Below, one piece after another: positions 1 to 9,666 of a DNA stretch of 33,404 nt (within the stretch, counting starts at the first letter, position 1; every line of letters starts with the position of its first letter). The notes beneath the pieces are model-generated. The model ran no database searches. It was not told the origin of the DNA and saw only the letters and a list, made by a program, of their open reading frames with translations. The stretch is from Acidobacteriota bacterium (GTDB lineage: Bacteria > Acidobacteriota > Terriglobia > Bryobacterales > Bryobacteraceae), in the NCBI GenBank assembly GCA_025354885.1, contig JANXLY010000409.1, positions 1 to 33,404 of the forward strand, written 5' to 3'. The position numbers were made by a program, and so were the translations under genes.

Positions 1-110
1 GCAAGCGCCGCGTGAATCTTATCCAAGGGGAACGTCTTCGCCACCACACCCAAGCTGATGTAGTCCGTAATCCGGCTCCCGGCGGGCAACGTGGCAACAG
101 TTCGCGACAT
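1..110 (-). CDS. IS4-family transposase, N-terminal fragment (runs off left edge)
   Basis: An ATG at 110 opens a frame that stays open to the window edge, about 36 residues. The start reads MSRTVATLPAGSRITDYISL and continues with a GVVAKTFPLDKIHAAL-type stretch. This resembles the N-terminal domain that precedes the DDE catalytic domain in IS4-family transposases, where a 'lgv..rtFP...v..aL' pattern is usual. A good Shine-Dalgarno (AGGAGG on the minus strand, 119-124) lies 8 nt before the ATG. The catalytic domain is outside the window, so intactness cannot be judged. The family call rests on recognition of this short segment only. Confidence 0.62.
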   Translation of the reverse strand, partial: MSRTVATLPAGSRITDYISLGVVAKTFPLDKIHAAL

Positions 111-150
111 TCTCCCTGCCTCCTGTTCTAAAACAGAATAACATGAAAAT

Positions 151-172
151 GTTTGTTAAGTGACGAGTATTA
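151..172 (-). repeat. Possible terminal region of the IS4-type element
   Basis: The stretch between the transposase start (110) and the stop of the next gene (187) must contain the element's end if the element is intact. On the minus strand about 151-172 reads as a candidate terminus containing GTCACTTAAC. The opposite end is outside the window, so neither inverted-repeat pairing nor a target duplication can be seen. The position is inferred. Confidence 0.22.
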
Positions 173-186
173 GCCCTAGCCGCGAT

Positions 187-2568
187 TTAGCCCTGGCCGG
201 CAGCCTGCAATGCCTTCTCGGCTGTAGCGCGAAAGACCCAGGCGGCAACCAGATAAAGCAATCCGCCCAGCACCAGGGTCTGATAAAGGCCGAGATAGAT
301 GGCACAGAAAATGGCCATCGCAGAGCCGAGTACGCTCGATGCCGCATTCATGCTCCAGCCCCATCGGACAGCGCTCTTCTCCCAACCCTCCAGGGTGCTG
401 AGACCCGTTGGGAATGGGATGCCCATCAGAAAGCCAAGCGGCGCAATTACCAGCACCGTCATAAGCATCTTCATGCTGAGCGGCCAGGCTGGCCCAAGGT
501 CGCTGACCAGGCCGGCAAAGTAACCGAGCACAGGGACGAGAATCACGATCAGCAGCAATACAATGCGCAATCGCTCCGGGTTGTTCCCTACGATTTTCTT
601 CGAGTAGAAGCTACCGAGACCACTGGTGAGCAGCATCGAAAAAATGATCACAGTCAGCGCATAAGTAGGGTGTCCGAGCAGCAGTACAAACTTCTGGATC
701 AGCGATACCTGGATCATGATGTACCCGGCACCAAGGCAGACGAAATAAAGCAGAAAGACCCGGAGCTTGCGGTCTTGCGGAAGTTGTTGGCCGAGTACAA
801 GAGGCGGTAGGAGCAAAGTCACCAGAGTCGCAATTACGCTCACGAATAGAACTCCGAACAACATGGGCACGGCCCGGTTAATTTTGTAGTCTGCGTTTTC
901 CTTCTCTGCTGTAGTGAGAAAGCCCCAGATGTCGCGGGGCTGAACTGTATAGAAAAAGAAGGGACGGTTGTCGTTGACCGGAGTCACATTGTACTGGTAG
1001 TTCGCGAAGAACTTCTCACGGTCAACCGTGGTGAGCAGTTCCTGAAATGGGTTGCGCCGATCCGTGCCCGGCACATAAACAATTTCCATGTTGCTCTCAG
1101 CCATCAAGGCGAGGGCTTGCTTTACGAATGCTCCGCTCATAGGTTTGCGCGAAACGATTACATTGTCCGTGGCGCCCCAGCCCCTGAGCTTATTCGAGCC
1201 TTCGCGGGCAACAATGACATGCTGCGCAGGATCTCTCTCTCCAAGACGTTCGAGCGCATCGATCGTGATCGAGATGACTCGCAAGGACTCGCGGGGCGGG
1301 TCAAACCCCCACCGCGTAAACGCAAGGACGCCATCATCCGTGAGGTGGCTGAGGTAATCGTAAAACGCGTCGGAAGTGTAAAGATTGTTTTCGCTCAGGC
1401 TGAAAGCGCCAGCTGCCGTAGACGCCCAAGTGTCTACAAGCGTGGCTTGAATCACCTGATACTTCTCCGGACTGCGCCGTACGAAGCTGCGCCCGTCCTC
1501 TACTGCAATGCGAATTTCCGGTCTGAGGTAAAGGCCATGGCTTAGCTGCGCAAACTTTTCCCGCATCACCGTTGTGGCGATGATCGGGTTGATTTCAACA
1601 CCTGTGACATCCTTGCTACCACTGGCTAACGCCCGGGCAACGTCCCAGCCTCCCCCGGGACCAATTACCAATGCCTTTGCTCCGGGCCGCAACTTGTAAG
1701 GCAAGCCAGGGCCACCGTTCATTACACTGCGTTTGGACTCATCGCTCATCGAGTTCAAATCCTGTGTGAAGATTCCTGTCGCGGCGTCGGCATCGATTAC
1801 GATGTTCGGTAGATTCGTCCCGCCTTCCCTTGATACCGCAATGCGCGAAAAGCTGTTCCATTTCACAAACTGCTCATTGGCGAGGGTCGAACCCTTGGCG
1901 TAGCGGACGTCGATCCAGTCGAGACGCATGTTGAAGACGAACAAAGCAGTGAGAGCAAGCGCCAAAGCCACGGCCCCAACGCGGCCACTAAACTCTCTTG
2001 CCAGGTTGTACCAGATGGCGGAAGTTGCGGCAAACAGCACAGCCACAGCGATCACCGTGTTGGGCCCGCCAAAAGCATCCAGCAAAGGAATCAAGAGCAG
2101 ACAGCCGGCGGCTGCACCGAGCAAGTCGAAGAAATAAACCCGCTCCACGCGTTCAATCGTTTCTGAAATCACAAGAGAGACAATCGCCCCGGCCAGCAAA
2201 AATGGCAGGGCCGAAAAGAAGTAGATCACCACTAGTTCGAGATTGCCTGGATTGCCTTTGCGCGTTAGAAGGAAGACCAGAGAGGCGAGCACCGACATGC
2301 TGTTGAAAGCTGCGAGGCGGCCTAGCTTCTGGTAAAGAGTACCCTTCCAGCCACTCACCACGTAGGAGTAGACGCCACCGGCACCAAGGCCAAACAAAGC
2401 CACCGAGATGGCAAGAAACGCAAAGTGGTAATAAAAGATGACGCTGTAGATACGCGTTAGCGTAAGCTCCAGCAGCAAGGTTGCCATCGTTGTCAGCGCC
2501 ACACCCGTATAAATTGTGGGCCAGTTTGCACCAGCAGGTGCTTGGGTCGTCGTAGAAATTCGTACCAA
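187..2568 (-). CDS. Membrane-embedded spermidine-synthase-like protein
   Basis: The 793-residue protein has about seven hydrophobic helices at residues 17-215, a soluble Rossmann domain at about 230-560, and about six helices at 575-780. The soluble part carries a SAM/decarboxy-SAM-binding glycine loop (GPGGGWDV, 303-310), an acidic residue after the second strand (VEINP, E325), the VEDGRSF motif (D358) and a later Asp (LVDTW, D379). This is the layout of polyamine aminopropyltransferase-like domains fused to membrane segments. Substrate and product are unknown, and spermidine synthesis itself is not established. The frame opens with TTG at 2568, 2 nt after the TAG of the upstream OPT gene, so translational coupling is likely. 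An internal ATG at residue 28 would cut into the first helix. No sequence disruption is seen despite the nearby insertion sequence. Confidence 0.8.
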   Translation of the reverse strand: MVRISTTTQAPAGANWPTIYTGVALTTMATLLLELTLTRIYSVIFYYHFAFLAISVALFGLGAGGVYSYVVSGWKGTLYQKLGRLAAFNSMSVLASLVFLLTRKGNPGNLELVVIYFFSALPFLLAGAIVSLVISETIERVERVYFFDLLGAAAGCLLLIPLLDAFGGPNTVIAVAVLFAATSAIWYNLAREFSGRVGAVALALALTALFVFNMRLDWIDVRYAKGSTLANEQFVKWNSFSRIAVSREGGTNLPNIVIDADAATGIFTQDLNSMSDESKRSVMNGGPGLPYKLRPGAKALVIGPGGGWDVARALASGSKDVTGVEINPIIATTVMREKFAQLSHGLYLRPEIRIAVEDGRSFVRRSPEKYQVIQATLVDTWASTAAGAFSLSENNLYTSDAFYDYLSHLTDDGVLAFTRWGFDPPRESLRVISITIDALERLGERDPAQHVIVAREGSNKLRGWGATDNVIVSRKPMSGAFVKQALALMAESNMEIVYVPGTDRRNPFQELLTTVDREKFFANYQYNVTPVNDNRPFFFYTVQPRDIWGFLTTAEKENADYKINRAVPMLFGVLFVSVIATLVTLLLPPLVLGQQLPQDRKLRVFLLYFVCLGAGYIMIQVSLIQKFVLLLGHPTYALTVIIFSMLLTSGLGSFYSKKIVGNNPERLRIVLLLIVILVPVLGYFAGLVSDLGPAWPLSMKMLMTVLVIAPLGFLMGIPFPTGLSTLEGWEKSAVRWGWSMNAASSVLGSAMAIFCAIYLGLYQTLVLGGLLYLVAAWVFRATAEKALQAAGQG

Positions 2569-2570
2569 CC

Positions 2571-4592
2571 CTACATCATAGCTGTCGGAGGTGCGGGCTC
2601 ATCTGGCCGACCCGCAGCACCCAGAGGAACCCGCAGAAGAAGCAATCCGAGGAGACCAATCACCGCAAGGCCGGCAGCGAAGCTTGGATCCTGCGTAAAC
2701 TCCCAGGTCTTGATTTCCTTCCAGGCAAAATAGGCTGTAATCAACCCGCACAGCGCCTCGCCCGCGATTAATCCGGATGACACTAGTACTCCCGCGTTCT
2801 CGACCCGAGCGCGCTGCGCCTCATTTAAGCCTCTGCGTTCAGCAATTGTGTCGCTCATCAGTCGCAGCATTCCGCCAACGAAGATTGCGAAGGTAGTCGC
2901 AAAGGGAAGATACATTCCTACAGCAACCAGCATCGGGCTCTTGACCTGCACCATGATGAGCGCAATTCCAAAGAAGATCCCAACGATGATCAACGGCCAG
3001 GCCATATCGCCGCCAACGATCCCTTGCGCGAGCGATGCCATCAGACCCGCTTGCGGTGCCGGCAGTGCTTTGTCGCCAAAGCCCATCCCACCCGCCTTGA
3101 TATTGCCTTCATTCAGAATCCAAAGAGGCCAGTACATCGCCGCGCTTGCCACAACAACGGCTACCAGTTCCACCAATTGAATCGTTCGTGGTGTGCCACC
3201 AAGCAGCCACCCCACTTTGAAATCCTGCAACAACTCGCCTGCCACTGCCGAACTCACACAGACGACACTTGCTACACCCAACACCGCAGTCACGCCCTGC
3301 GGGCCGGTCACTCCCAGTGCCACCATCAGCAGTGCCGCGATGATCAATGTGGAGAGCGTCAAACCCGAAATCGGGTTGTTCGACGAGCCAATCACACCCA
3401 CAAGAAATCCTGAGACAGTCGCAAAGAAAAATCCGACTACGATCATCACAATCGCTGCCGTTACCCCGCCCCCGATCGAATCAGCCAGGTAAGTGTAAAG
3501 AACACACATCACCGCAAAGAGCCCACCGATCAGCATCAGCACTACTTTCGAACTCATGTAGCGCTCCGTGCGGTCCAGCTTGGCGAGATCCACCTTTGGC
3601 CCGGTCAGTTCACCAAAGGCTCGCTGCAGACCAACGCCGAGGTTCTTGCGCATCTTGTACATTGTGTAAGCAGATCCAACCAGCATGCCGCCAATGGCAA
3701 TAGGCCGCACCACATAGCGCCACACTGCTGCAGCCATACCGGACCAGCTTTCATCGGTCGCGCCAGCGGGCAAATACTCTTGTACCTTTGGCCCCATGAT
3801 GTAGAGCAACAGCGGCACCATTACGCCCCAGGCAATCACACCGCCGGAGAATTGCAGGGAAGCCAGCTTAGGACCAATGATGTAGCCGACCCCGATGTAG
3901 GCCGGGCTCACCGTCGGGCCGGCAACCATTGTTGTTGCACCCACCGGCACCGTCTTCGTGCTGCCGAGGGGCCCAAGGCGCAACACACTCTTGCCTAACT
4001 CGCCAACGCGCAGGAAGAATTCCTTATCAACCGCGAAAAGCTTGAAAACACCAAGCAGGTAAATCAGCCCGCCGGTGCCGATGTTCCAGAACAGAAACTT
4101 GGCTGCGCCCGAGCCCTGCTGGCCGGCTTTGTGAATTTCTGCGGCAGCGACACTTTCAGGGAAAGGCAATTCGGGGTCTTCGACCAGCGCGCGCCGAACC
4201 AGGCTCACAAACAACACACCCAGCAAACTGCCGATCACCATCAGCACTGTCGACTTCCAGTAAGCCTCCGGGCCGGTGAAGCTTGGCCATACCTTCGCCA
4301 TCACAAAAGCCGGAAGCGTAAAGATCGCTCCTGCTGCAACGCTCTCGCCGATCGAACCAGCCGTGCGGGCGATGTTTTCTTCCAGAATTGTGCCTCGCCA
4401 CATCCGGATCACTGCCATGCCAATGACCGCTGCCGGGTAAGTGGCGGCAATCGTGATTCCGGCTCTCAACCCAAGGTAGGCATTTGCCGCCCCCAGCACG
4501 ACCGTCATCACTAGGCCAAGCAAGAGTGCAGCCCAACTGAACTCTCTCATCTTTATGTGCTGCGGCACGTAGGGGGTATGTTTCACGCTCAT
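2571..4592 (-). CDS. OPT/YSL-family oligopeptide or metal-chelate transporter
   Basis: The 673-residue inner-membrane protein has about 14-16 hydrophobic segments and family-typical stretches such as the early AYLGLRAGITIAATYPAAV and the later GSSNNPISG. It belongs to the oligopeptide transporter superfamily. The YSL-like branch moves peptides or metal-nicotianamine-type chelates, probably with protons; the substrate here is unknown. The frame is open from a TTG at 4595, but ATG at 4592 is preferred because AAGGAGG lies 5 nt before it and would be too close to the TTG. The next gene starts 2 nt after this stop, so the transporter and the spermidine-synthase-like enzyme form a coupled two-gene operon. 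A divergent ABC export operon begins 146 nt away. Confidence 0.85.
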   Translation of the reverse strand: MSVKHTPYVPQHIKMREFSWAALLLGLVMTVVLGAANAYLGLRAGITIAATYPAAVIGMAVIRMWRGTILEENIARTAGSIGESVAAGAIFTLPAFVMAKVWPSFTGPEAYWKSTVLMVIGSLLGVLFVSLVRRALVEDPELPFPESVAAAEIHKAGQQGSGAAKFLFWNIGTGGLIYLLGVFKLFAVDKEFFLRVGELGKSVLRLGPLGSTKTVPVGATTMVAGPTVSPAYIGVGYIIGPKLASLQFSGGVIAWGVMVPLLLYIMGPKVQEYLPAGATDESWSGMAAAVWRYVVRPIAIGGMLVGSAYTMYKMRKNLGVGLQRAFGELTGPKVDLAKLDRTERYMSSKVVLMLIGGLFAVMCVLYTYLADSIGGGVTAAIVMIVVGFFFATVSGFLVGVIGSSNNPISGLTLSTLIIAALLMVALGVTGPQGVTAVLGVASVVCVSSAVAGELLQDFKVGWLLGGTPRTIQLVELVAVVVASAAMYWPLWILNEGNIKAGGMGFGDKALPAPQAGLMASLAQGIVGGDMAWPLIIVGIFFGIALIMVQVKSPMLVAVGMYLPFATTFAIFVGGMLRLMSDTIAERRGLNEAQRARVENAGVLVSSGLIAGEALCGLITAYFAWKEIKTWEFTQDPSFAAGLAVIGLLGLLLLRVPLGAAGRPDEPAPPTAMM

Positions 4593-4737
4593 CAAATCCT
4601 CCTTCGAGTGTCTTTCAGCCTACAACCAAACGAACCCAAAATGGTTGATGCCCATTCCAAGGCGTTTCATCCCACAAAAATTAAGATTCATCAGATTGGC
4701 GAAGGTATAGCGAAGGTATCGTTTTACAACAAACAAC

Positions 4738-5904
4738 ATGCTCCGACTCCTGCCTCTAATCCTGAAAAACTCTTTGCGTAGCAAGCGGCGGAGCATCCTC
4801 ACAATTCTTAGTGTCACGATGTCGTTTACCCTGCTCGGTGTCTTGTTTGGGATGTACAACGCACTTTATTTCTCGGACCCAACGCCTTCGCAGGCTTTGC
4901 GACTGATTACCCGCAACCGCATCTCACTCACCGTAGTCATGCCGGCTTCCTACAAGCAAAAAATCAAAGCCATCCCGGGCGTCAAAGAGCTTTACATTTC
5001 GCAATGGTACGGCGGTCAGTACAAAGATCAGAGTGCAGACAGGCGTAACAATTTTGCCCGCTTCGCTGTGGAGCCCGAAGATTTCTTCAAGGTACAGACG
5101 GATCTTGTACTTCCCGAAGAGCAGAAAAAAGCATTCCTTACGGAGCGCACTGCATGTCTAGTCGGTCGCACACTCGCGAACAAGCTTGGGCTGAAGGTTG
5201 GTGACAGGATTACGCTCAAGGGCGACATTTTCCCCGGTAACATGGAGCTGAATCTGCGTGGCATTTTTGATGACCCGACTAGTGAAGAAGTGCTCAACTT
5301 CAATATTGAGTACCTCTACCAGAGTCTGCCTGCGGGACGACGCGATTTTGCCGGTACCTTCAATATCCTCGCTAAATCGAAAGAAGATGTATCTTCAATC
5401 TCGAGGGATGTCGATGAGATGTTCAAGAATGCGCCAGTGCAGACACGCACAGAAACCGAGGCCGCTTTTACGCTCAGCTTTGTTTCCTTTCTTGGCAACG
5501 TAAAAGTCTTTCTGCTTGCTATTTGCGCTGCGGTTACTTTTACAATTCTTCTCGTATCGGCCAACACTATGGCGATGGCGGTACGCGAGCGAGTTCGCGA
5601 AGTGGGTGTCATGAAAACGCTCGGCTTCACCAACGGTGGCATTCTCTTCATCATCCTTGGTGAAGCGGTGGTGCTCTCTCTGGTTGGTGCGACATTGGGG
5701 TGTGCCGTTGCAAGCATTCTTGCGGGCGGTGTGGCCGCCAATGCCGGAGGTTTCATCGCCCAGTTCAAGAACCTCACGCTCACTCCACCAACGATCGCTT
5801 TCATCCTTTTGTTCTCCGTTGTGGTGGCTTTGATTTCTTCCTTCGCACCAGCACTCACCGCAGCGCGCACCAACATCCTCGACACCCTTAAGTACTCGGG
5901 CTAA
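4738..5904 (+). CDS. ABC transporter permease, FtsX/MacB-like (first of two)
   Basis: The 388-residue protein has one N-terminal transmembrane helix (about 18-40), a large periplasmic domain (about 45-255) and three C-terminal helices (about 260-290, 305-340, 350-375). This is the MacB/LolC/FtsX permease topology. The cytoplasmic loop after the second helix (RERVREVGVMKTLGF) matches the coupling segment of this family. The start is the ATG at 4738; no convincing Shine-Dalgarno precedes it. It opens an operon of permease, permease, adaptor and ATPase. Such sets build a periplasm-spanning exporter of lipids, peptides or small toxic molecules, but the cargo cannot be read from sequence. Confidence 0.85.
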   Translation: MLRLLPLILKNSLRSKRRSILTILSVTMSFTLLGVLFGMYNALYFSDPTPSQALRLITRNRISLTVVMPASYKQKIKAIPGVKELYISQWYGGQYKDQSADRRNNFARFAVEPEDFFKVQTDLVLPEEQKKAFLTERTACLVGRTLANKLGLKVGDRITLKGDIFPGNMELNLRGIFDDPTSEEVLNFNIEYLYQSLPAGRRDFAGTFNILAKSKEDVSSISRDVDEMFKNAPVQTRTETEAAFTLSFVSFLGNVKVFLLAICAAVTFTILLVSANTMAMAVRERVREVGVMKTLGFTNGGILFIILGEAVVLSLVGATLGCAVASILAGGVAANAGGFIAQFKNLTLTPPTIAFILLFSVVVALISSFAPALTAARTNILDTLKYSG

Positions 5905-5910
5905 TTCTCC

Positions 5911-7077
5911 ATGGCAATTCCTCTCTCCTAGAACATACGTAACCTCATCGTGAGGCGAACGACGACGATTATGACGGCACTCGGAGTGGGGCTCATGGTC
6001 GCAGTGCTGCTCTCCGTTCTGGCTCTCGTGCAGGGGCTGCAAACCGCCTTTGAATCCTCGGGTGATCCGCTGAGTGTGATGATCCTCCGCAAAGGTTCTA
6101 CCTCAGAACTGTCCAGCAACTTCACCAGAACCATGTTTCAGGACCTCAAATTCAAGCCAGGCATCCGTCGTGACGAAACAAACGAACCCATGGCCTCTCT
6201 CGAAATGGTCACGATCCTGAATCTCGCCAGTGTGGACGCACCCGACGGAATGAACATTACGCTGCGTGGGCTTCCGCCGGTCGGCATCAAATTACGGGAA
6301 CAGGTGAAGTTGATCGAAGGCCGCTGGTTCGATACCGGCAAGCGGGAAGTAGTGGTTGGGAAGTCCATCGCCAAGCGCTTTCCAGACGCACGGCTCGGGG
6401 GCAAGTTGAAGTTTGCGCGCGGAGAATGGCAGGTTGTGGGGGTGATGGACGGCGGACGCAGTGCTGTGAACAGCGAGATCTTCGTGGATCTGAATCAGGT
6501 GAGCTCCGACTATAACCGTTCTGAAGTAGTAAGCTCTGCCTTGATTCGCGCTACTGATGAGGTAGCGGTGCAAGCGCTGATCAACGACCTCAACTCTGAC
6601 CAGAAGCTCAATGTCAGTGCGCAAACCGAGAAGGAGTATTATGCAGCGCAGACTGTATCGGCAGCACCCATACAGTTTCTCGGCCTCTTCGTATCAGTGA
6701 TCATGGCGATCGGGAGTTGTTTTGCGGCTATGAATACGATGTATGCTGCTGTCGCTCGCCGAGCCAAAGAAATTGGTACGTTGCGCGTGCTGGGTTTCGC
6801 CAGGTCCAGCATATTAACCAGCTTCTTCTTCGAGTCTGTAGTGTTGTCGATGATCGGAGGGGTGCTGGGCTGTGTGTTGGTGTTGCCGTTGAACAATATC
6901 GAAACTGGCATTGGGAATTTTGTGACATTTAGCGAAATCGCCTTTAACTTTCAGGTCACCCCAGCCATCATGGCCATCGGCATGGGATTCGCTCTTGTGC
7001 TCGGAGCACTCGGGGGTGTATTCCCCGCGCGCAATGCGGCGCGTAAAGAAATTCTCACCGCATTGCGAGAGGTATAG
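5911..7077 (+). CDS. ABC transporter permease, FtsX/MacB-like (second), with an in-frame amber at codon 7
   Basis: The uninterrupted frame begins at a GTG (5950) and encodes 375 residues: an N-terminal helix, a periplasmic domain, and three C-terminal helices with the coupling loop [14 protein letters not shown]. The frame extends 5' without a shift to ATG 5911, reading MAIPLS, TAG (5929-5931), [12 protein letters not shown]. From family knowledge, homologues commonly begin MAIP(I/L)SYN(I/V)RNL, so the TAG stands where a Tyr codon is expected. One base (TAC or TAT to TAG) explains it. Either translation restarts at GTG 5950, losing about 13 residues before the first helix, or the stop is suppressed, or it is a sequence error. 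The rest of the gene is intact and the partner genes look functional. No clear ribosome site is seen at either start. Confidence 0.78.
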
Positions 7078-7086
7078 CTAAGTTTT

Positions 7087-8451
7087 ATGGATGCGGAAAT
7101 CAAGAACCTGCGAATTGACAGGTCGCGAAAACAGATCCCCGAAGGCGGCTCCCCGTGGGCCAGGCGCGTCATCATTATCGGCATCGTCCTGTTTCTGCTT
7201 GCCGGTGCCGGGCGCTTTCTTTTTGGGCTGTGGAGCAACACCCCTGAAGTTGATGTGTACCGGGTAAGGTCTGCCTCAAGCGCGAGCGCCGCCAGCGCTG
7301 CCGGGCAAACCGTAATTCTTAATGCAACGGGCTATATCGTTGCCCATCACAAGATTCAGGTGGCATCGAAAGTAGTGGGCCGCGTGCTCTGGATCGGTGT
7401 CGAAAAAGGGGATCGCGTCAAAGAAGGCCAAGTGATCGTGCGCCTCGAAGATGATGAATACAAGGCGCAACTACAGCAGGCGGTCGGTCAACTGAAGACC
7501 CTCGAGGCTCGCCCTGAGGAGTTTACAAACGGTTCGCGGCCTGAAGAAGTTGCCAGTGCACGCTCGAATGTGGATCAGGCTAGGGCGGAGCTTTCCAATG
7601 CCGAAATCACGCTCCGCCGCACGCGTCTGCTTGTCATCGAAAAGGTTTCGGCACAACAGATTCTTGATGACGCAGAAAGCCGTGTCAATTCTCTTCGCGC
7701 CCGCGTAAACTCACTCGAAAAGACGTTTGAGATTGTGCGCATCGGGCCGCGCCGCGAGACCATTGACGCGCTTCGAGGTCAGATTCTCGAAGCAAAGGGT
7801 CGCGTTGCATTTTACGAATCTACGCTCTCGAACACCTTGATCAAAGCGCCGGTCTCCGGAACCGTTCTCGAGCGCAATGTAGAAAAGGGGGAATTCATCA
7901 CAACCGGCTTTGTAGGCGATAAGGGTGCCAAAGGCTATGTTGTTTCACTTGCGAATCTGAACGATCTGCAGGTAGAACTCGACATCAATCAGAATGACTT
8001 CGCCCGGCTGGATCGCAGGCAGAAGGGCGTCATTACCACCGACGCCTATCCAGATCGTAAATATGAAGGCATCATCGACGAAATTGCCCCTGAAGCAAAC
8101 CGCCAGAAGGCAACAGTGCAGGTGAAGGTAAAAGTGTTGCAGCCGGACGATTTCCTTCGACCGGATATGAACGCGAGCGTCGCTTTTACTAGCGATCAGA
8201 AAGCCAGCAGTAGTGTCGGCTCGATACCTTCGAAGTCTGTCGTGTTTGTGCCCACCGCTGCAGTCCGCAACGATGCCGTTTACATTTTGCTCGGGGGCAA
8301 GGTAATTCGTCGTGCAGTTCGAGTGACCGGCAATTCGAGCGAAGGGCTAAGAGTGGAAGAGGGCTTGATTGGGGGCGAAGATGTCATCCTCAATCCTTCT
8401 GCGGAGCTCAAGGATGGGGCGAAAGTGAAAGCAAAAGGGGTCGTAAAATGA
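7087..8451 (+). CDS. HlyD/MacA-type periplasmic adaptor of an ABC exporter
   Basis: The 454-residue protein has a short cytoplasmic N-terminus, a single membrane anchor (about 27-48), then a biotinyl-lipoyl-like half ([17 protein letters not shown]), a coiled-coil hairpin region (about 125-235), the second lipoyl half ([20 protein letters not shown]) and beta-barrel/membrane-proximal domains. This is the order in membrane fusion proteins that link inner-membrane exporters to an outer-membrane channel. It follows the second permease by 9 nt and its stop overlaps the start of the ATPase gene (ATGA). No outer-membrane TolC-like partner lies in the window. Confidence 0.88.
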   Translation: MDAEIKNLRIDRSRKQIPEGGSPWARRVIIIGIVLFLLAGAGRFLFGLWSNTPEVDVYRVRSASSASAASAAGQTVILNATGYIVAHHKIQVASKVVGRVLWIGVEKGDRVKEGQVIVRLEDDEYKAQLQQAVGQLKTLEARPEEFTNGSRPEEVASARSNVDQARAELSNAEITLRRTRLLVIEKVSAQQILDDAESRVNSLRARVNSLEKTFEIVRIGPRRETIDALRGQILEAKGRVAFYESTLSNTLIKAPVSGTVLERNVEKGEFITTGFVGDKGAKGYVVSLANLNDLQVELDINQNDFARLDRRQKGVITTDAYPDRKYEGIIDEIAPEANRQKATVQVKVKVLQPDDFLRPDMNASVAFTSDQKASSSVGSIPSKSVVFVPTAAVRNDAVYILLGGKVIRRAVRVTGNSSEGLRVEEGLIGGEDVILNPSAELKDGAKVKAKGVVK

Positions 8452-9164
8452 GCGAAGTCGTTATTGAGACCAAAGACCTGACGAGAATCTACAAGCGCGA
8501 TCAGTTTGAGGTAACGGCGTTGAAGGATGCCTCGATCGAGATCCAAAAGGGCGAGTTTGTTGCTTTGATGGGCCCATCGGGTTCAGGCAAATCTACATTG
8601 CTCTACCTCATCGCTGCGATGGAGCGGGCGAGCAGCGGGACAATTGAAGTATTGGGTCAAGACCTGCGTGCCTTGTCCGACAAGCAGGTTGCACAGTGGC
8701 GCAATGTCCACATCGGCTTCATCTTTCAGAGTTTCAATCTGATTCCCGTCTTAACCGCGATTGAGAATGTGGAGCTGCCCTTGTTGCTCACCAATCTCAG
8801 CAGCAAGGAACGCCGTGAACATGCCACTACTGCCCTTAAGCTTGTCGGTTTGGGTGATCGTCTGACCCACTTGCCCAAGCAGCTTTCGGGCGGCCAGGAG
8901 CAGCGTGTCGCCATCGCCCGCGCACTGGTGACCGACCCTGACTTGATCCTTGCCGACGAGCCCACTGGCAACCTCGACTCTCAAAGTGCTCAGGATGTCT
9001 TGTCGATCCTCAAGACTCTAAACCGCGAACACGGCAAGACGGTGGTGATGGTTACACACGACCCGCATGCTGCCAGCTTTGCCACCAGGGCTCGACACCT
9101 CGACAAAGGTGCATTGCTTCCAGATGGGCAGTTCCCGCAGGACTGGTTCGTCCGGCCGTCTTAA
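8448..9164 (+). CDS. ABC transporter ATP-binding protein, LolD/MacB type
   Basis: The 238-residue ATPase energises the adjacent exporter from the cytoplasmic face. It has Walker [10 protein letters not shown] (42-50), a Q-loop Gln (94), the signature LSGGQ (146-150), Walker B LILADEP (166-172) and a switch His (204, VTHD). The signature continues [10 protein letters not shown], where QQRV is more usual. The start codon overlaps the adaptor stop by 4 nt. Its stop codon overlaps that of the convergent yqeY-like gene (9161-9164), so the two transcripts meet tail to tail with no spacer. Confidence 0.93.
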   Translation: MSEVVIETKDLTRIYKRDQFEVTALKDASIEIQKGEFVALMGPSGSGKSTLLYLIAAMERASSGTIEVLGQDLRALSDKQVAQWRNVHIGFIFQSFNLIPVLTAIENVELPLLLTNLSSKERREHATTALKLVGLGDRLTHLPKQLSGGQEQRVAIARALVTDPDLILADEPTGNLDSQSAQDVLSILKTLNREHGKTVVMVTHDPHAASFATRARHLDKGALLPDGQFPQDWFVRPS

Positions 9165-9607
9165 GGCAGCTTGGCCTTGATCAATTCGCTAAGGGTCTTG
9201 CCGTCGACGTTCTTGCCTGCTAGCTTCGCTTGAGCGGCCTTCATGACCAAGCCCATCTGTGCTTTGCCCGTGGCTCCTGTTTCTGCCATAGCCGCAGCTA
9301 CGGCAGCTTCAAGGTCTTCTGCGCTTGCCTTCTGTGGAAGGTAGCTTTCGATGATTACGAGCTCGGCGGCCTCTTTCTCAGCCAGTTCCGGACGTCCGGC
9401 GCCTGTAAATTGCTCCATAGAGTCTATGCGCTGTTTGGCCAATGTTTTCAGCAACAATTGTTCTGTCGCTTCGTCGGCCTCTTTCATGTTGTCTGCCTTG
9501 TATTTCATCAAGGCCGTCTTAATGGATCGAACCACACTCAGGCGCAGCTCCTGCTTTGCCTTCATTGCCTCGACCATGTCACTTTGGATACGCTCTGTCA
9601 AACTCAT
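9161..9607 (-). CDS. GatB/YqeY-domain protein
   Basis: The 148-residue protein starts [18 protein letters not shown] and matches the YqeY family over its full length: a helical N-terminal half, [27 protein letters not shown] in the middle and the C-terminal small domain ending in [10 protein letters not shown]. The family shares a fold with the tail of GatB, the tRNA-dependent amidotransferase subunit, and is thought to act on or near aminoacyl-tRNA; the exact role is unsettled. It is a single gene, divergent from the aminotransferase gene with 59 nt between the starts. Confidence 0.88.
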   Translation of the reverse strand: MSLTERIQSDMVEAMKAKQELRLSVVRSIKTALMKYKADNMKEADEATEQLLLKTLAKQRIDSMEQFTGAGRPELAEKEAAELVIIESYLPQKASAEDLEAAVAAAMAETGATGKAQMGLVMKAAQAKLAGKNVDGKTLSELIKAKLP

Positions 9608-9666
9608 GCTGTTTGCTATTCTAGTGAAATCACCTGCGGTTTATCTGTTTTGCAGTAATTTCCATA

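Noticed and set aside
4596..4737. A defined promoter pair between the divergent OPT and ABC operons
   Set aside because: No convincing -35/-10 pair could be picked; only a short tandem repeat (GAAGGTAT twice near 4700-4719) was seen.
5395..6042. A 215-residue minus-strand frame over the permease genes
   Set aside because: Antisense to membrane-permease coding sequence, His/Glu/Cys-rich shadow, no motif.
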